Shown: positions 48,492 through 56,624 of the stretch, in pieces
How the letters are laid out: each line of letters opens with the position of its first letter
How positions within the stretch are numbered: the stretch's first letter is position 1
Assembly: GCF_023023025.1 (NCBI RefSeq)
Contig: NZ_CP095481.1
Coordinates: 7,639,001 to 7,703,000 of the forward strand
Reading direction: 5' to 3'
DNA from: Amycolatopsis sp. WQ 127309
Lineage (GTDB): Bacteria; Actinomycetota; Actinomycetes; Mycobacteriales; Pseudonocardiaceae
DNA: 64,000 bases
Notes under the pieces: model-generated
Told to the model about the DNA's origin: nothing
What the model saw: the letters and a program-made list of their open reading frames with translations, nothing else
Databases searched by the model: none
Position numbers and translations under genes: made by a program

Positions 48492-49216
48492 GCCGGCACC
48501 GCCGTCGGGTCGATGCGCCACTGCTTCTCGTTGTCCATTCCGGAGTTCCCGGGCATCTCGGGGATGTCCGGGAAGTCGGTGTTGCCCTGCACCAATGCGG
48601 TGGCCTGCTTGGTGAACCCGCCCAACGTGGTCTGGGCTTGCGCGAACAGCCCGACGACTCCCTGGACGAGAGCGGAGAACGCGTCGACCACGGTGTCCAG
48701 GACCTCTTTGGACGTGAAGATGTCGACGATGGGGATCTCCGCGGTCAGGATCGCGATGATCGTCTTGTAACCCAGCTTGCCCAGTTCGACGGCGCACGTT
48801 CCGATGAACTCGATGGCCTTGCTGTAGGTCTCGATCACGCAGCCGGCGATTTCGGAGAGAACGCCGGACATGCTCGCGACCACGTTCTGCTGGCTTTCGA
48901 GCGCTTTCCCGACCCGCCCCGCGTAGGTGGTGAACTGGGCGGCGCCGCGGCCGCTCCAGGTGCCGCTCACGGCCTGAACGGCATCGTCGATGTCGTCGCC
49001 GGCGTCCGCGAGGGTGTGGTTCTTCGCGAACTCCATGGCCAAGCCCTGGACCTGGACCGCGTTGCCCAGCAGATTGTTCCGGACGTCCGCCAGCAGGTCG
49101 AGGATGTCGACCCGGCCGAGGAGCTGCGCGATCTGCCGGACCTTCCCGTCGGCTTCTTCCGGATAGGGCTGCGGCGCCGCGGCCGGGTTCGGCGGGACGA
49201 CTGTCGGTGTGGTCAT
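48488..49216 (-). CDS. WXG/PPE-like type VII secretion-associated protein
   Basis: A 242-residue protein. After a proline-rich N-terminus comes a helical region with DDIDDAVQAVSGTWSGRGAA, a W-x-G turn, and then QFTTYAGRVGKALESQQNVV. A long hydrophobic helix region (IIAILTAEIPIVDIF) follows. It resembles large WXG100-superfamily proteins that pair with small EspC-type partners. It lies 2 nt after the EspC-like gene, as such pairs usually do. No secretion machinery genes are nearby. Confidence 0.68.
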   Translation of the reverse strand: MTTPTVVPPNPAAAPQPYPEEADGKVRQIAQLLGRVDILDLLADVRNNLLGNAVQVQGLAMEFAKNHTLADAGDDIDDAVQAVSGTWSGRGAAQFTTYAGRVGKALESQQNVVASMSGVLSEIAGCVIETYSKAIEFIGTCAVELGKLGYKTIIAILTAEIPIVDIFTSKEVLDTVVDAFSALVQGVVGLFAQAQTTLGGFTKQATALVQGNTDFPDIPEMPGNSGMDNEKQWRIDPTAVPA

Positions 49217-49218
49217 GG

Positions 49219-49584
49219 TCAGTTCAGCCCCTTTTCCTGGTCACGCAACCGCTTGAAGTCCTCTTCGTCCTGGGTTTCGTAGTAGTCGGCGGCTTTGTCC
49301 AGCGCTTCCGCGAACCGTCCCAGCTGCACCGCACCCTTGTCGGTCTTGTCGCGGATGCCGCCGAGGGCGTCGTTGAAAGCCCTGACGACGTTCGCCCGGA
49401 CCCCCAGCATCCCGACGTCGTCGTCGCGAAGGACCATCTGCGACAGGTCGTCGTCGCCGAACTTCACGACCTTGTCGCGCGCGGCGAAGATGTCGTCGGT
49501 CGCCGCCCGCAAGGCTTCGGGGTAGACCTCGAAGCCCGAACCGGCCGCGGCGTTGCCGAGGGGGTTGAAGTTGCCGGTGCTCAT
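49219..49584 (-). CDS. EspC/WXG100-like type VII secretion substrate
   Basis: A 121-residue, mostly helical protein: GFEVYPEALRAATDDIFAAR, then VRANVVRAFNDALGGIRDKT, then a C-terminal helix with AEALDKAADYYETQDEEDFK. YETQD fits the YxxxD/E secretion signal placed after the second helix. The start overlaps the upstream YbaB-like gene's stop (ATGA). Likely forms a heterodimer with the product of the next gene. Confidence 0.72.
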   Translation of the reverse strand: MSTGNFNPLGNAAAGSGFEVYPEALRAATDDIFAARDKVVKFGDDDLSQMVLRDDDVGMLGVRANVVRAFNDALGGIRDKTDKGAVQLGRFAEALDKAADYYETQDEEDFKRLRDQEKGLN

Positions 49585-49886
49585 CGGGCCTCCCGTGCCG
49601 CGTCGTCGACCATGCCCTTGCGGCGGGCCGAAGCCGCCGACTCGGCGTTGTCGATCGCACGCAGGACGTGCGCCGCCAGACTGGCGCCGGACTGCCCGAG
49701 GACCGCGTCACGAGCGAGGTCCACCGAAACCAGGCCGCCCGATCCGTCCACCGTCACACTGCCGAGGCCCGCGCCGATGGTCAGGACCAAAGGCAGGTTG
49801 TCCCCGGTCTGTGCCGCCTGCTCCACAGCCGCGACTCGCGCGTCGATCTCTTTCGCGAGGTTGTAGAGCTTCTGTTCGCTGTTCAC
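49581..49886 (-). CDS. YbaB/EbfC-like protein
   Basis: A 101-residue protein beginning VNSEQKLYNLAKEIDARVAA, with the beta-strand region GLGSVTVDGSGGLVSVDL and a C-terminal helix LAAHVLRAIDNAESAASARR. This helix-sheet-helix order matches the YbaB/EbfC family, and such proteins commonly sit in type VII secretion-type operons in actinobacteria. GTG 49886 overlaps the upstream stop. Confidence 0.72.
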   Translation of the reverse strand: MNSEQKLYNLAKEIDARVAAVEQAAQTGDNLPLVLTIGAGLGSVTVDGSGGLVSVDLARDAVLGQSGASLAAHVLRAIDNAESAASARRKGMVDDAAREAR

Positions 49887-50344
49887 CAGCGCGCACCTCC
49901 CGAGTCCGGCTCGTCGGTCAGGAAGTCGAGCTCCTCGAAGTTCTCCTCCTCGGCCGGCGCGACCGGCCGGCGGACGGGCTCCGGAGCGACCGGTTGCCGC
50001 GGCGGCAGGAGCCCGGTGGCCGGCGGAGGTGCCGATGGCTTGCCGAACAACGCGTTCAGCTGCGGCAGCGACGCGGAGCGTGCCTCGTTTCGTGCGTTTC
50101 GGACAGCCTCGACGATGGCGAGGCCCAGCTTCTGCGCGTGTGCGCCGTGCAGCGCCCGGTCGTCGATCCGCAGGTCGACGAGCTTTCCCTGGCCGGTGAC
50201 GACCGCGGTCACGGGCTGCTCGGCCGACCTCGCGATGTGCCGGGCGGCCGCGAGCCGCGCGTCCAGTTCAGCGGCTTGCTGCTGCATCAACCGGAGATCG
50301 TGGTGTGGTGCGGTCATGACCGCAGCACGGCGTCGAACATCCAT
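49883..50344 (-). CDS. YbaB/EbfC-like protein with proline-rich tail
   Basis: A 153-residue protein. The core HDLRLMQQQAAELDARLAAA, VTAVVTGQGKLVDLRIDDRA and KLGLAIVEAVRNARNEA is YbaB-like; a Pro/acidic tail (PAEEENFEELDFL) follows. ATG 50344 is chosen because GGAG lies 7 nt upstream; ATG 50317, which gives a more family-like N-terminus, is possible. It heads a five-gene operon ending in the DUF3558 lipoprotein. Confidence 0.7.
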   Translation of the reverse strand: MDVRRRAAVMTAPHHDLRLMQQQAAELDARLAAARHIARSAEQPVTAVVTGQGKLVDLRIDDRALHGAHAQKLGLAIVEAVRNARNEARSASLPQLNALFGKPSAPPPATGLLPPRQPVAPEPVRRPVAPAEEENFEELDFLTDEPDSGGARW

Positions 50345-50457
50345 CCCCCTACTCCAGGTCCCGTCGTCATGACGGAACGTGCCCGTGAAGCACCCTACTG
50401 CGGGACGGGGACGAGGCAATCAGGCCCTGAAGACCGACACGGCGCACGTGCTGATCA

Positions 50458-50916
50458 TCACCGCATCCGCGGGTCGTGGGACGGGTCGGGGTACATCGGC
50501 GGGCAGCCTTCCTCGACGGCTTCCGGGCGTAGTTCGTAGTGCCAGGGTTCGTTGCGGTAGATCTGGCACAGCCCGTACCTCGCGCCGTGCTCGGACAGCC
50601 ACCTCCTGGCTTCCGCGGGGCCGATGTCGACCGCGTCTCCCGAGACGTGGGCCGACGTCGACGGGGTGGCTACCCAGCGGGCGGCTTCCCGCTCCGAGCC
50701 GTACTTCGCGACCGCTTCCCGGCGTAGCCGTTCCTGGTACTCCGGGGAACGCCAGCCGCCGTTGACGGCGAACTCGATGCCCGCTTCCTTCGCGGCTCGG
50801 CGCAGGGCTCCGCGCAGTGCGGGATCGAGGTTGGCCACGGCCGGGACGTCGTCGTCGAAGACCGTTACCGGCGCCGGGACCGCGCCGTGCGCCCGGGCTT
50901 GTTCGCTGGTGGACAT
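50458..50916 (-). CDS. vanY: D,D-carboxypeptidase VanY (M15B)
   Basis: A 152-residue M15 zinc peptidase. Active-site elements are NGGWRSPEYQ, SAHVSGDAVDIG (SxHxxGxxxD) and PWHYELRP. It removes the terminal D-Ala from pentapeptide precursors, depriving glycopeptides of their target. No signal peptide or membrane helix is visible, unlike most VanY proteins, so it may act on cytoplasmic precursors. It is divergent from vanR and has the same promoter element as vanH at the same 25-nt distance. Confidence 0.85.
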   Translation of the reverse strand: MSTSEQARAHGAVPAPVTVFDDDVPAVANLDPALRGALRRAAKEAGIEFAVNGGWRSPEYQERLRREAVAKYGSEREAARWVATPSTSAHVSGDAVDIGPAEARRWLSEHGARYGLCQIYRNEPWHYELRPEAVEEGCPPMYPDPSHDPRMR

Positions 50917-50940
50917 GCCTTCAGCCAAGGCACTTCGGTG

Positions 50941-50978
50941 TTGCCGGCCCGTACGGCGTTTTCGATAGGCCGGCGATA
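50941..50978 (-). promoter_or_regulatory. VanR-type element at the vanY/vanR divergent promoter
   Basis: Starting at TTGCCGGC (50941), with TCGATA at +21 and CGATA at +33, this block is repeated almost base for base at 55597 in front of vanH. Read towards vanY it gives TATCG-ccggc-CTATCG, a tandem repeat typical of OmpR-class response regulator sites. It ends 25 nt before the vanY ATG, exactly as its copy does for vanH. Confidence 0.7.
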
Positions 50979-51003
50979 GGCGCCGGCTCGTAGCATCGGG
51001 CTC

Positions 51004-51678
51004 ATGCGTGTGCTGATCGTCGAGGACGAGCCCTACATGGCCGTGGCCATCCGCGACGGGCTGCGGCTGGAGGCGATCGCCGCCGACATCGCCGGTGACG
51101 GCGACACCGCGCTGGAGCTGCTGGGCGTCAACTCCTACGACATCGCCGTCCTCGACCGCGACATCCCCGGGCCCTCCGGCGACGAGATCGCCGAGAGCAT
51201 CGTCGCCTCCGGCAGCGGCATGCCGATCCTCATGCTCACCGCCGCGGACCGGATCGACGACAAGGCGTCCGGGTTCGAGCTCGGCGCCGACGACTACCTC
51301 ACCAAGCCGTTCGACCTGCGCGAGCTCGTCCTGCGGCTGCGGGCGCTCGACCGCCGCCGCGCGCACGCCCGGCCGCCGGTCCGTGAGATCGCGGGCCTGC
51401 GGCTGGACCCCTTCCGCCGCGAGGTCTACCGGGACGACCGGTACGTCGCGCTCACCCGGAAGCAGTTCGCCGTGCTCGAGGTGCTCGTCGCGGCCGAAGG
51501 CGGGGTCGTCAGCGCCGAAGACCTGCTGGAACGGGCGTGGGACGAGAACGCCGACCCCTTCACCAACGCCGTCCGCATCACCGTCTCGGCCCTGCGCAAG
51601 CGCCTCGGCGAACCCTGGATCATCACCACCGTGGCCGGCGTCGGCTACCGCATCGACGCGGGAGGGGACCGTGGCTAG
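51004..51678 (+). CDS. vanR: Response regulator VanR
   Basis: A 224-residue OmpR-class regulator that closely matches the Streptomyces VanR from memory. The receiver begins MRVLIVEDEPYMAVAIRDGL, the phospho-acceptor is in DIAVLDRDIPGPSG, and the switch lysine is in DDYLTKPFDL. The winged helix has RKQFAVLEVLVAAEGGVVSA and RITVSALRKRLGEP. It should activate vanHAX and vanY when phosphorylated. It overlaps vanS by 8 nt. Confidence 0.93.
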   Translation: MRVLIVEDEPYMAVAIRDGLRLEAIAADIAGDGDTALELLGVNSYDIAVLDRDIPGPSGDEIAESIVASGSGMPILMLTAADRIDDKASGFELGADDYLTKPFDLRELVLRLRALDRRRAHARPPVREIAGLRLDPFRREVYRDDRYVALTRKQFAVLEVLVAAEGGVVSAEDLLERAWDENADPFTNAVRITVSALRKRLGEPWIITTVAGVGYRIDAGGDRG

Positions 51679-52771
51679 GCAGCCGGGGCTGAGCGTCCGG
51701 GTCAAGCTCACCCTCAGCTACGCCGGGGTCATCCTGCTCGCCGGGGCCCTGCTGCTCGCGGTCGTGTGGGTTTTCCTGCTGCGGTACGTCCCCGAGGTGA
51801 TCGAGGCGCCGCCCGGCCGGCTCGGCTCGATAGCCGTACCCGACCGCTCGGACCTGCTGGCCGCGTTCGCACCGAAGGCCGCCGTCGCGTTGCTGTTCCT
51901 GCTGGTCTTCGGCCTCCTGGGCGGCTGGCTCCTCGCCGGCAGCATGCTCGCGCCGCTGACCCGCATCACCAACGCCACCCGCCTGGCCACGAACGGCTCG
52001 CTGTCCCACCGGGTCCAGCTGGAAGGCCGGGAAGACGAGTTCCGCGAGCTCGCCGACGCCTTCGACACCATGCTCGCGCGGCTCGAAGCGCACGACGCCG
52101 AGCAGCAGCGGTTCGCGGCCAACGCGTCCCACGAGCTGCGCACCCCGCTGGCGATCACGCAGACGCTCCTCGACGTGGCGCGCAAGGACCCGGACCGCGA
52201 CGCCGGTGAGCTCGTCGAGCGCCTCCACTTCGTCAACACCCGGGCGATCGACCTCACCGAAGCGCTGCTCATGCTCAGCCGCGCCAACCGGCGGTCCTTC
52301 AGCCGGGAGCACGTCGACCTGTCGCTCGCCGCGGAAGAGGCCGCGGAAACGCTGCTGCCCCTTGCGGAAAAGCACGGCGTCACCATCGAGACTTCCGGTG
52401 ACCTGGCCCGCACGACCGGCTCGCACGCGCTCCTGCTGCAGCTGACGACGAACCTGGTGCACAACGCGATCGTCCACAACGTGCCGGACCGGGGCACCGT
52501 GTCGGTGACGACCGGGGTCCGCCGCGGAACCGTCGTGCTCACCGTCGAGAACACCGGCGAGCAGCTCACCCCGCAGGTGCTCTTGACGCTGGCCGAACCG
52601 TTCCAGCGCGGCACCGCCCGCGTCCACGGCGAGCACACCGGCGTCGGCCTCGGCCTGGCCATCGTCAAGAGCATCACCCAGGCCCACGACGGCAGCCTCA
52701 CCCTCACCGCCCGCCCCGGCGGCGGGCTCCGCGTCACGGTGCAGGTCCCGGCCGCGTCACCCGGTGGATGA
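51671..52771 (+). CDS. vanS: Sensor histidine kinase VanS
   Basis: A 366-residue kinase closely resembling Streptomyces VanS. Two membrane helices (LTLSYAGVILLAGALLLAVV and AVALLFLLVFGLLGGWLLAG) flank a short extracellular loop of about 45 residues, then HAMP, the phospho-histidine box ANASHELRTPLAITQTLLDV, the N-box TTNLVHNAIVHN and the G-box VGLGLAIVK. GTG 51671 follows GGAGGGG. It senses glycopeptides or the damage they cause and phosphorylates VanR. Confidence 0.93.
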   Translation: MARQPGLSVRVKLTLSYAGVILLAGALLLAVVWVFLLRYVPEVIEAPPGRLGSIAVPDRSDLLAAFAPKAAVALLFLLVFGLLGGWLLAGSMLAPLTRITNATRLATNGSLSHRVQLEGREDEFRELADAFDTMLARLEAHDAEQQRFAANASHELRTPLAITQTLLDVARKDPDRDAGELVERLHFVNTRAIDLTEALLMLSRANRRSFSREHVDLSLAAEEAAETLLPLAEKHGVTIETSGDLARTTGSHALLLQLTTNLVHNAIVHNVPDRGTVSVTTGVRRGTVVLTVENTGEQLTPQVLLTLAEPFQRGTARVHGEHTGVGLGLAIVKSITQAHDGSLTLTARPGGGLRVTVQVPAASPGG

Positions 52772-52895
52772 CGGCGTCGGCGGCGACGCCAACGCCTCGC
52801 CGGTCGCCCGCAACGCCGGCGCGACGGTGAGCACGTGGGTCGTCGGCCGGTTGGCCACGCCGGGCCGGGCGTTCGCCCAGTGACCGACGACCCGG

Positions 52896-53504
52896 CTAGA
52901 CGATGGGGAAGTCGAAGTACCGGTCCGGATGCGGTTCGTCCTTCAGCGTGTAGTGCCACCACTCGGACTCGTACGCGGTGAACCCGCAGGACTCCATGAT
53001 GGACCGGAGGTGGCGGCGGTTGGCCGCGTCGGCCGGTGCGACGCCCGGCGCGTCGTGGTGCGAGAGCACGTCCATCAGGTCGTGGCCGCCGCCCATCGCC
53101 GCGAGCTCACCGGTGGCCAGGTGGTAGAGCGTCAGGTCGACGGTGCTGCCCCGGCTGTGGCCCGACTTGGCGGCCACGTAACCCTTTTCGAACATCTCGG
53201 CCCGGCCGATGTGGGGGTGGTGACGCGCCTTCGCCCGGCCGTCCTCCGGCTGGGCCGCCCAGCGCCGGAAGCAGTCGACGGCGCGTTGCGGGCGGTAACC
53301 GTCCCAGAGCAGCAGGCCGAAGCCGAGGGTCCCGGCCTTCTCCTGCGCGCTCTCCAGCGCGGCGCACAACGCCGTGGTGCCGACGATCCGGTTCGCCAGG
53401 TAGCCGTCCACGGGTTTGCCGGTGAAGTTGTCCCAGGTGGCGTACTTGGCGTCCCAGCGGATCCCGGGTACGTGCTCGTCCACGAAGACGAAGTCGCCGT
53501 TCAT
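52896..53504 (-). CDS. vanX: D-Ala-D-Ala dipeptidase VanX
   Basis: A 202-residue zinc dipeptidase. The active site falls on the reference numbering: H116 and D123 in SGHSRGSTVDLTL, E181 and H184 in ESEWWHY, and R71 in DGYRPQ. It destroys D-Ala-D-Ala so that only D-Ala-D-Lac enters cell-wall precursors. ATG 53504 overlaps the VanA stop (ATGA). Convergent with vanS across a 124-nt gap in which no gene is seen. Confidence 0.95.
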   Translation of the reverse strand: MNGDFVFVDEHVPGIRWDAKYATWDNFTGKPVDGYLANRIVGTTALCAALESAQEKAGTLGFGLLLWDGYRPQRAVDCFRRWAAQPEDGRAKARHHPHIGRAEMFEKGYVAAKSGHSRGSTVDLTLYHLATGELAAMGGGHDLMDVLSHHDAPGVAPADAANRRHLRSIMESCGFTAYESEWWHYTLKDEPHPDRYFDFPIV

Positions 53505-54532
53505 CGGTCTTTCCCGGTCAGGGCCAGCGACACGACCCGGTCGAGCACCTCGGCGAGCGGCAACCCGGCCGCCGCCATCATCCTCGGGTACCGGCTGTAG
53601 GAGGTCAGGCCGGGCAGGGTGTTGACCTCGTTGAGGACCACGGTTCCGTCGCCGGTCAGGAACATGTCCACTCGCGACAGTCCCTTGCAGCCCAGCGCGC
53701 GGTAGATCGCCTTCGCCGTCTCCTGGACGAGCACGCGCGTTTCCGCCGGGATGTCGGCGGGCACGGTGATCGTCGAGTTCTCGGAACCACTTTCCGGCTC
53801 GCTCTCCTGGTGGATGCGGAAGAACCCGTGGGACAGCGAGATCCGGTCCACCTCGCCGACGGTCAGCTCGCCGTCGTTCCCCAGGACCGCGCAGCCGACC
53901 TCGCTGCCGGCGACGGCCTCCTCGATCAGCACCTTCGAGTCGTACTGCCGCGCGGTCTCCACCGCGGCGGGCAGGTCGTCCGGGCCGGACACCTTGCCGA
54001 CGCCGAAGGACGACCCCGACCGGGCCGGCTTCACGAAGACGGGATAGGTGAGCCGGCCGGGGTCGGGCTGCTCGTTCGGCGGGACGATCCGGAAACCCGG
54101 CGTCGCGATGCCAGCGGCGCCGGCGACGACGTAGGCGAGCGACTTGTCCATGCACAGCGCGGAACCGGGGACGTCACAGCCGACGTACGGGATGCCGGAC
54201 AGCTCCAGCAGACCCTGCAGTGCGCCGTCTTCGCCGTGCTTCCCGTGCAGCACGGGCAGCACGACGTCCAGGCCGATCGTCCGGTGGCGGCCGCCTTCCG
54301 GGACGACCAGCCCGCCGACGCTCCGGTCCGGCGACAGCACGGCCGGGCGGCAGTCACCGTCCTCCCAGTCCGGGCCCGGGCCGTCGCAGAGCCGCCATTC
54401 GCCGGCCTTCGTGATCCCGATCCAGAACGGTTCGTACTTCGTGGTGTCGAGGTGCTTCGCGACCTCCTGCGCGGACTTGACGGAGACGAGGTGTTCTTCG
54501 GAGATACCCCCGAAGATGATTCCGATCTTCAT
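53501..54532 (-). CDS. vanA: D-alanine--D-lactate ligase VanA-type
   Basis: A 343-residue ATP-grasp ligase. It begins MKIGIIFGGISEEHLVSVKS, has the ATP loop FVKPARSGSSFGVGK, and the omega-loop SHGFFRIHQE, whose H241 corresponds to VanA His244, the residue that favours lactate over D-Ala. The metal/ATP end is NEVNTLPGLTSYSRYP. ATG 54532 is preferred to the upstream TTG because it forms ATGA with the vanH stop. Confidence 0.94.
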   Translation of the reverse strand: MKIGIIFGGISEEHLVSVKSAQEVAKHLDTTKYEPFWIGITKAGEWRLCDGPGPDWEDGDCRPAVLSPDRSVGGLVVPEGGRHRTIGLDVVLPVLHGKHGEDGALQGLLELSGIPYVGCDVPGSALCMDKSLAYVVAGAAGIATPGFRIVPPNEQPDPGRLTYPVFVKPARSGSSFGVGKVSGPDDLPAAVETARQYDSKVLIEEAVAGSEVGCAVLGNDGELTVGEVDRISLSHGFFRIHQESEPESGSENSTITVPADIPAETRVLVQETAKAIYRALGCKGLSRVDMFLTGDGTVVLNEVNTLPGLTSYSRYPRMMAAAGLPLAEVLDRVVSLALTGKDR

Positions 54533-55572
54533 ATCCAATGCTGCTTTCTGCTGGCGAAGTTCAGGCAGTTGACCAAGGAGTTTTCGACGGTGTCGCGCAG
54601 GGCGTGGTCCGTGTAGTAGGCGGTGTGCGGGCTGATGACGACGTTCGGCAGGTCCCGCAACCGCGTCAGCACACCGCTTTCGACGGGCTTGCCCCGGTGG
54701 TCTTCGTAGAAGATCCCGTCTTCGCCTTCGAGGACGTCCAAGGCCGCACCGCCCAGCCCGCCGCGTTCCAGCGCCGAAACGAGAGCCTCGGTGTCGAGCA
54801 GCGCGCCGCGGCCGGTGTTGACGACGTACGCGCCGCGTTTCATCTCCTCGATGCGCTCACGGCCGAGGAGGTGGTGCGTGTCGGCGGTGAGCGGGGTGTG
54901 CAGGGTGACGATGTCGCTGCGGCGCACCAAGTCGTCGAGCGGAACGTAGTCGGCCGACGTTTCGTGGCGGGTGTCGTAGGCCAGCACCTGGCTGCCGAAA
55001 CCCCGCAGCCGGGCCATCACCGCCGCGCCGATGCGTCCGGTGCCGATGACCCCGACGGTCAGGTCGCGTAGTTCCTTCCCGCGGGTTTCGTTCAGCCGGT
55101 AGTCGTGGACGTCCGCGCGCCGGATGGTCGACCGGGCGCCCCGCACCGCCATCAACATCAGCATCAACGTGTAGTCGGCGACGCTGTCGGGGGAGTAGGA
55201 GACGGTCTCGACGGCGATGCCGACGCTCTCCGCGTAGGTCCCGTCGAGGTGGTTGCAGCCGATGCTCCTCGTGGAGATGTACCGCACGCCGGCCCGGCTG
55301 AGTGCGAGCAGGGTGTCGTCGGTGATCCGGGATTTGTGGCCCACGCTGACGCACCGGTTCCCGGACGCCAGGCCGGCAGTGGCTTCGGAGACGGCGTCCT
55401 CGGTGACGGTCAGGGTGACGCCGAAACGTGCCGCCAGCTCCCGGAACAGGACGGCTTCGTCGGGCTCGCACCCGTAGACCGTGATCCCCGGGCCCGGCAC
55501 GGCGGCGAACGACCACGGCGCCCCCGGCCGGGTGCGGCGGCCGGCGGTGCGCGCCGGTTCGCTGTAGGTCAT
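54529..55572 (-). CDS. vanH: D-lactate dehydrogenase VanH
   Basis: A 347-residue D-2-hydroxyacid dehydrogenase. The NAD motif is VGVIGTGRIGAAVMARL; the catalytic Arg is in VVNTGRGALLDTEAL, the Glu in DVLEGEDGIFY and the His in VVISPHTAYYTD. It makes D-lactate from pyruvate for VanA. ATG 55572 is used; the upstream TTG is inside the leader. First gene of vanHAX, preceded by the duplicated VanR-type element. Confidence 0.93.
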   Translation of the reverse strand: MTYSEPARTAGRRTRPGAPWSFAAVPGPGITVYGCEPDEAVLFRELAARFGVTLTVTEDAVSEATAGLASGNRCVSVGHKSRITDDTLLALSRAGVRYISTRSIGCNHLDGTYAESVGIAVETVSYSPDSVADYTLMLMLMAVRGARSTIRRADVHDYRLNETRGKELRDLTVGVIGTGRIGAAVMARLRGFGSQVLAYDTRHETSADYVPLDDLVRRSDIVTLHTPLTADTHHLLGRERIEEMKRGAYVVNTGRGALLDTEALVSALERGGLGGAALDVLEGEDGIFYEDHRGKPVESGVLTRLRDLPNVVISPHTAYYTDHALRDTVENSLVNCLNFASRKQHWI

Positions 55573-55596
55573 GCGGCCAGTCAACGCACGGCGCTG

Positions 55597-55634
55597 TTGC
55601 CGGCACGTATGCGGGAATCGATACGCCGGCGATA
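55597..55634 (-). promoter_or_regulatory. VanR-type element upstream of vanHAX
   Basis: TTGCCGGC (55597), TCGATA (55618) and CGATA (55630) keep the exact spacing of the vanY copy. Read towards vanH it is TATCG-ccggc-GTATCG then TTGCC-type arms. The 25-nt distance to the vanH ATG is identical to that at vanY, arguing that VanR drives both from copies of one promoter. Confidence 0.7.
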
Positions 55635-55642
55635 TGCCGGGC

Positions 55643-56491
55643 TCAGGACCCGCTTTCCCGCAGCAGCCGGACTTTCGCCCAGGTCTCGTCGTCGGCCGGG
55701 GTGTAGGTGGTGAGCTTGAGCTCCGATCGCTCGCCGAGCCACAGCTGCGTGTAGTCCAGCGTGAGCAGGCCGACTTCGGGGTGCAGGTAGCGCTTCGTGA
55801 AGTTCTCCGGCGCCCGTACGTCGTGCTGCTCCCACAGGCGCACGAAGTCCGGGGAGCCCTGCCGCAGCCGTTTCACCAGGGTCTTCCGGCTGGAGTCGGC
55901 GGCGTGCGACGCCATGCCCGCGCGGAACCGGCCGGCCAGGCGCGTCGCGGCGTCCTCCCAGTCGAGGACCCGGGCCCGCCACCGCGGCGACGTGAACATG
56001 AGCAGCAGCAGGTTGCGGTCTTCGAACGGCACGTCGTCGAGCCCGCCGACCAAGTGCTCGTACGCGTGGTTGTAGGCGAGCAGATCGAACCGGGCGTTGA
56101 TCACGGCGGCCGGGATCGGCTCCAGGTGCCGCACCATCACCAGCACGGCGTCCGGGATGGCCTTGCCGTCGCGGCTCATCGGCGGCGCGGGGTGACCGGC
56201 CAGCTCGTAGAGGTGGACGCGCTCGTACGGGTCGAGCCGCAGCGTGGTCGCGATCGCGGCCAGCACCTGGTCCGAGACGGTGATGTCCCGCCCCTGCTCC
56301 AGCCACGTGTACCAGGTCACGCCCATGCCCGCGAGGTACGCGACCTCCTCGCGGCGCAGCCCCGGGGTGCGCCGGCGGCCCGTGGGCGGCAGGCCGGCCT
56401 GCTCCGGGGAGAGGCGTTCCCGCCGGCTGCGCAGGAAGGCCGTCAGCTCTTGGCGCCGGACCTGGTCGTCGGCCGGCACGGACGTCGTCAT
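55643..56491 (-). CDS. XRE family regulator with MmyB-like C-terminal domain
   Basis: A 282-residue protein. The N-terminal HTH reads LTAFLRSRRERLSPEQAGLP, then RTPGLRREEVAYLAGMGVTW and YTWLEQGRDITVSDQVLAAI. The C-terminal half (HYELAGHPAPP-type region, NARFDLLAYNHAYEHLVGGL, LTTYTPADDETW) is the MmyB-like ligand domain, which can bind fatty acids. It is divergent from an SDR gene, a very common pairing in which it represses the SDR. Confidence 0.9.
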   Translation of the reverse strand: MTTSVPADDQVRRQELTAFLRSRRERLSPEQAGLPPTGRRRTPGLRREEVAYLAGMGVTWYTWLEQGRDITVSDQVLAAIATTLRLDPYERVHLYELAGHPAPPMSRDGKAIPDAVLVMVRHLEPIPAAVINARFDLLAYNHAYEHLVGGLDDVPFEDRNLLLLMFTSPRWRARVLDWEDAATRLAGRFRAGMASHAADSSRKTLVKRLRQGSPDFVRLWEQHDVRAPENFTKRYLHPEVGLLTLDYTQLWLGERSELKLTTYTPADDETWAKVRLLRESGS

Positions 56492-56516
56492 GGGGCCACT
56501 CTGCCACCGCGCGAAT

Positions 56517-56566
56517 CCGGGTGCCAGGTGGTGCGGATACCCCCATAAGCACACTCTGGCACCCGG
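56517..56566. promoter_or_regulatory. 11-bp inverted repeat in the XRE/SDR divergent promoter
   Basis: CCGGGTGCCAG (56517-56527) and CTGGCACCCGG (56556-56566) are exact reverse complements 28 bp apart, centred in the 133-nt divergent gap. This is the likely XRE operator; the two half-sites are about four helical turns apart, allowing looping or two dimers. Confidence 0.65.
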
Positions 56567-56624
56567 ATGACGCCGGGCGCAGAGTGGAGTTCAGTCATCC
56601 AGCACCACTCCGGAGGTCATCGCC

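Noticed and set aside
52772..52895. Short plus-strand frame after vanS (VDDGVGGDANASPVARNAGA)
   Set aside because: 39 codons with no homology, no Shine-Dalgarno, and situated in the convergent gap between vanS and vanX.
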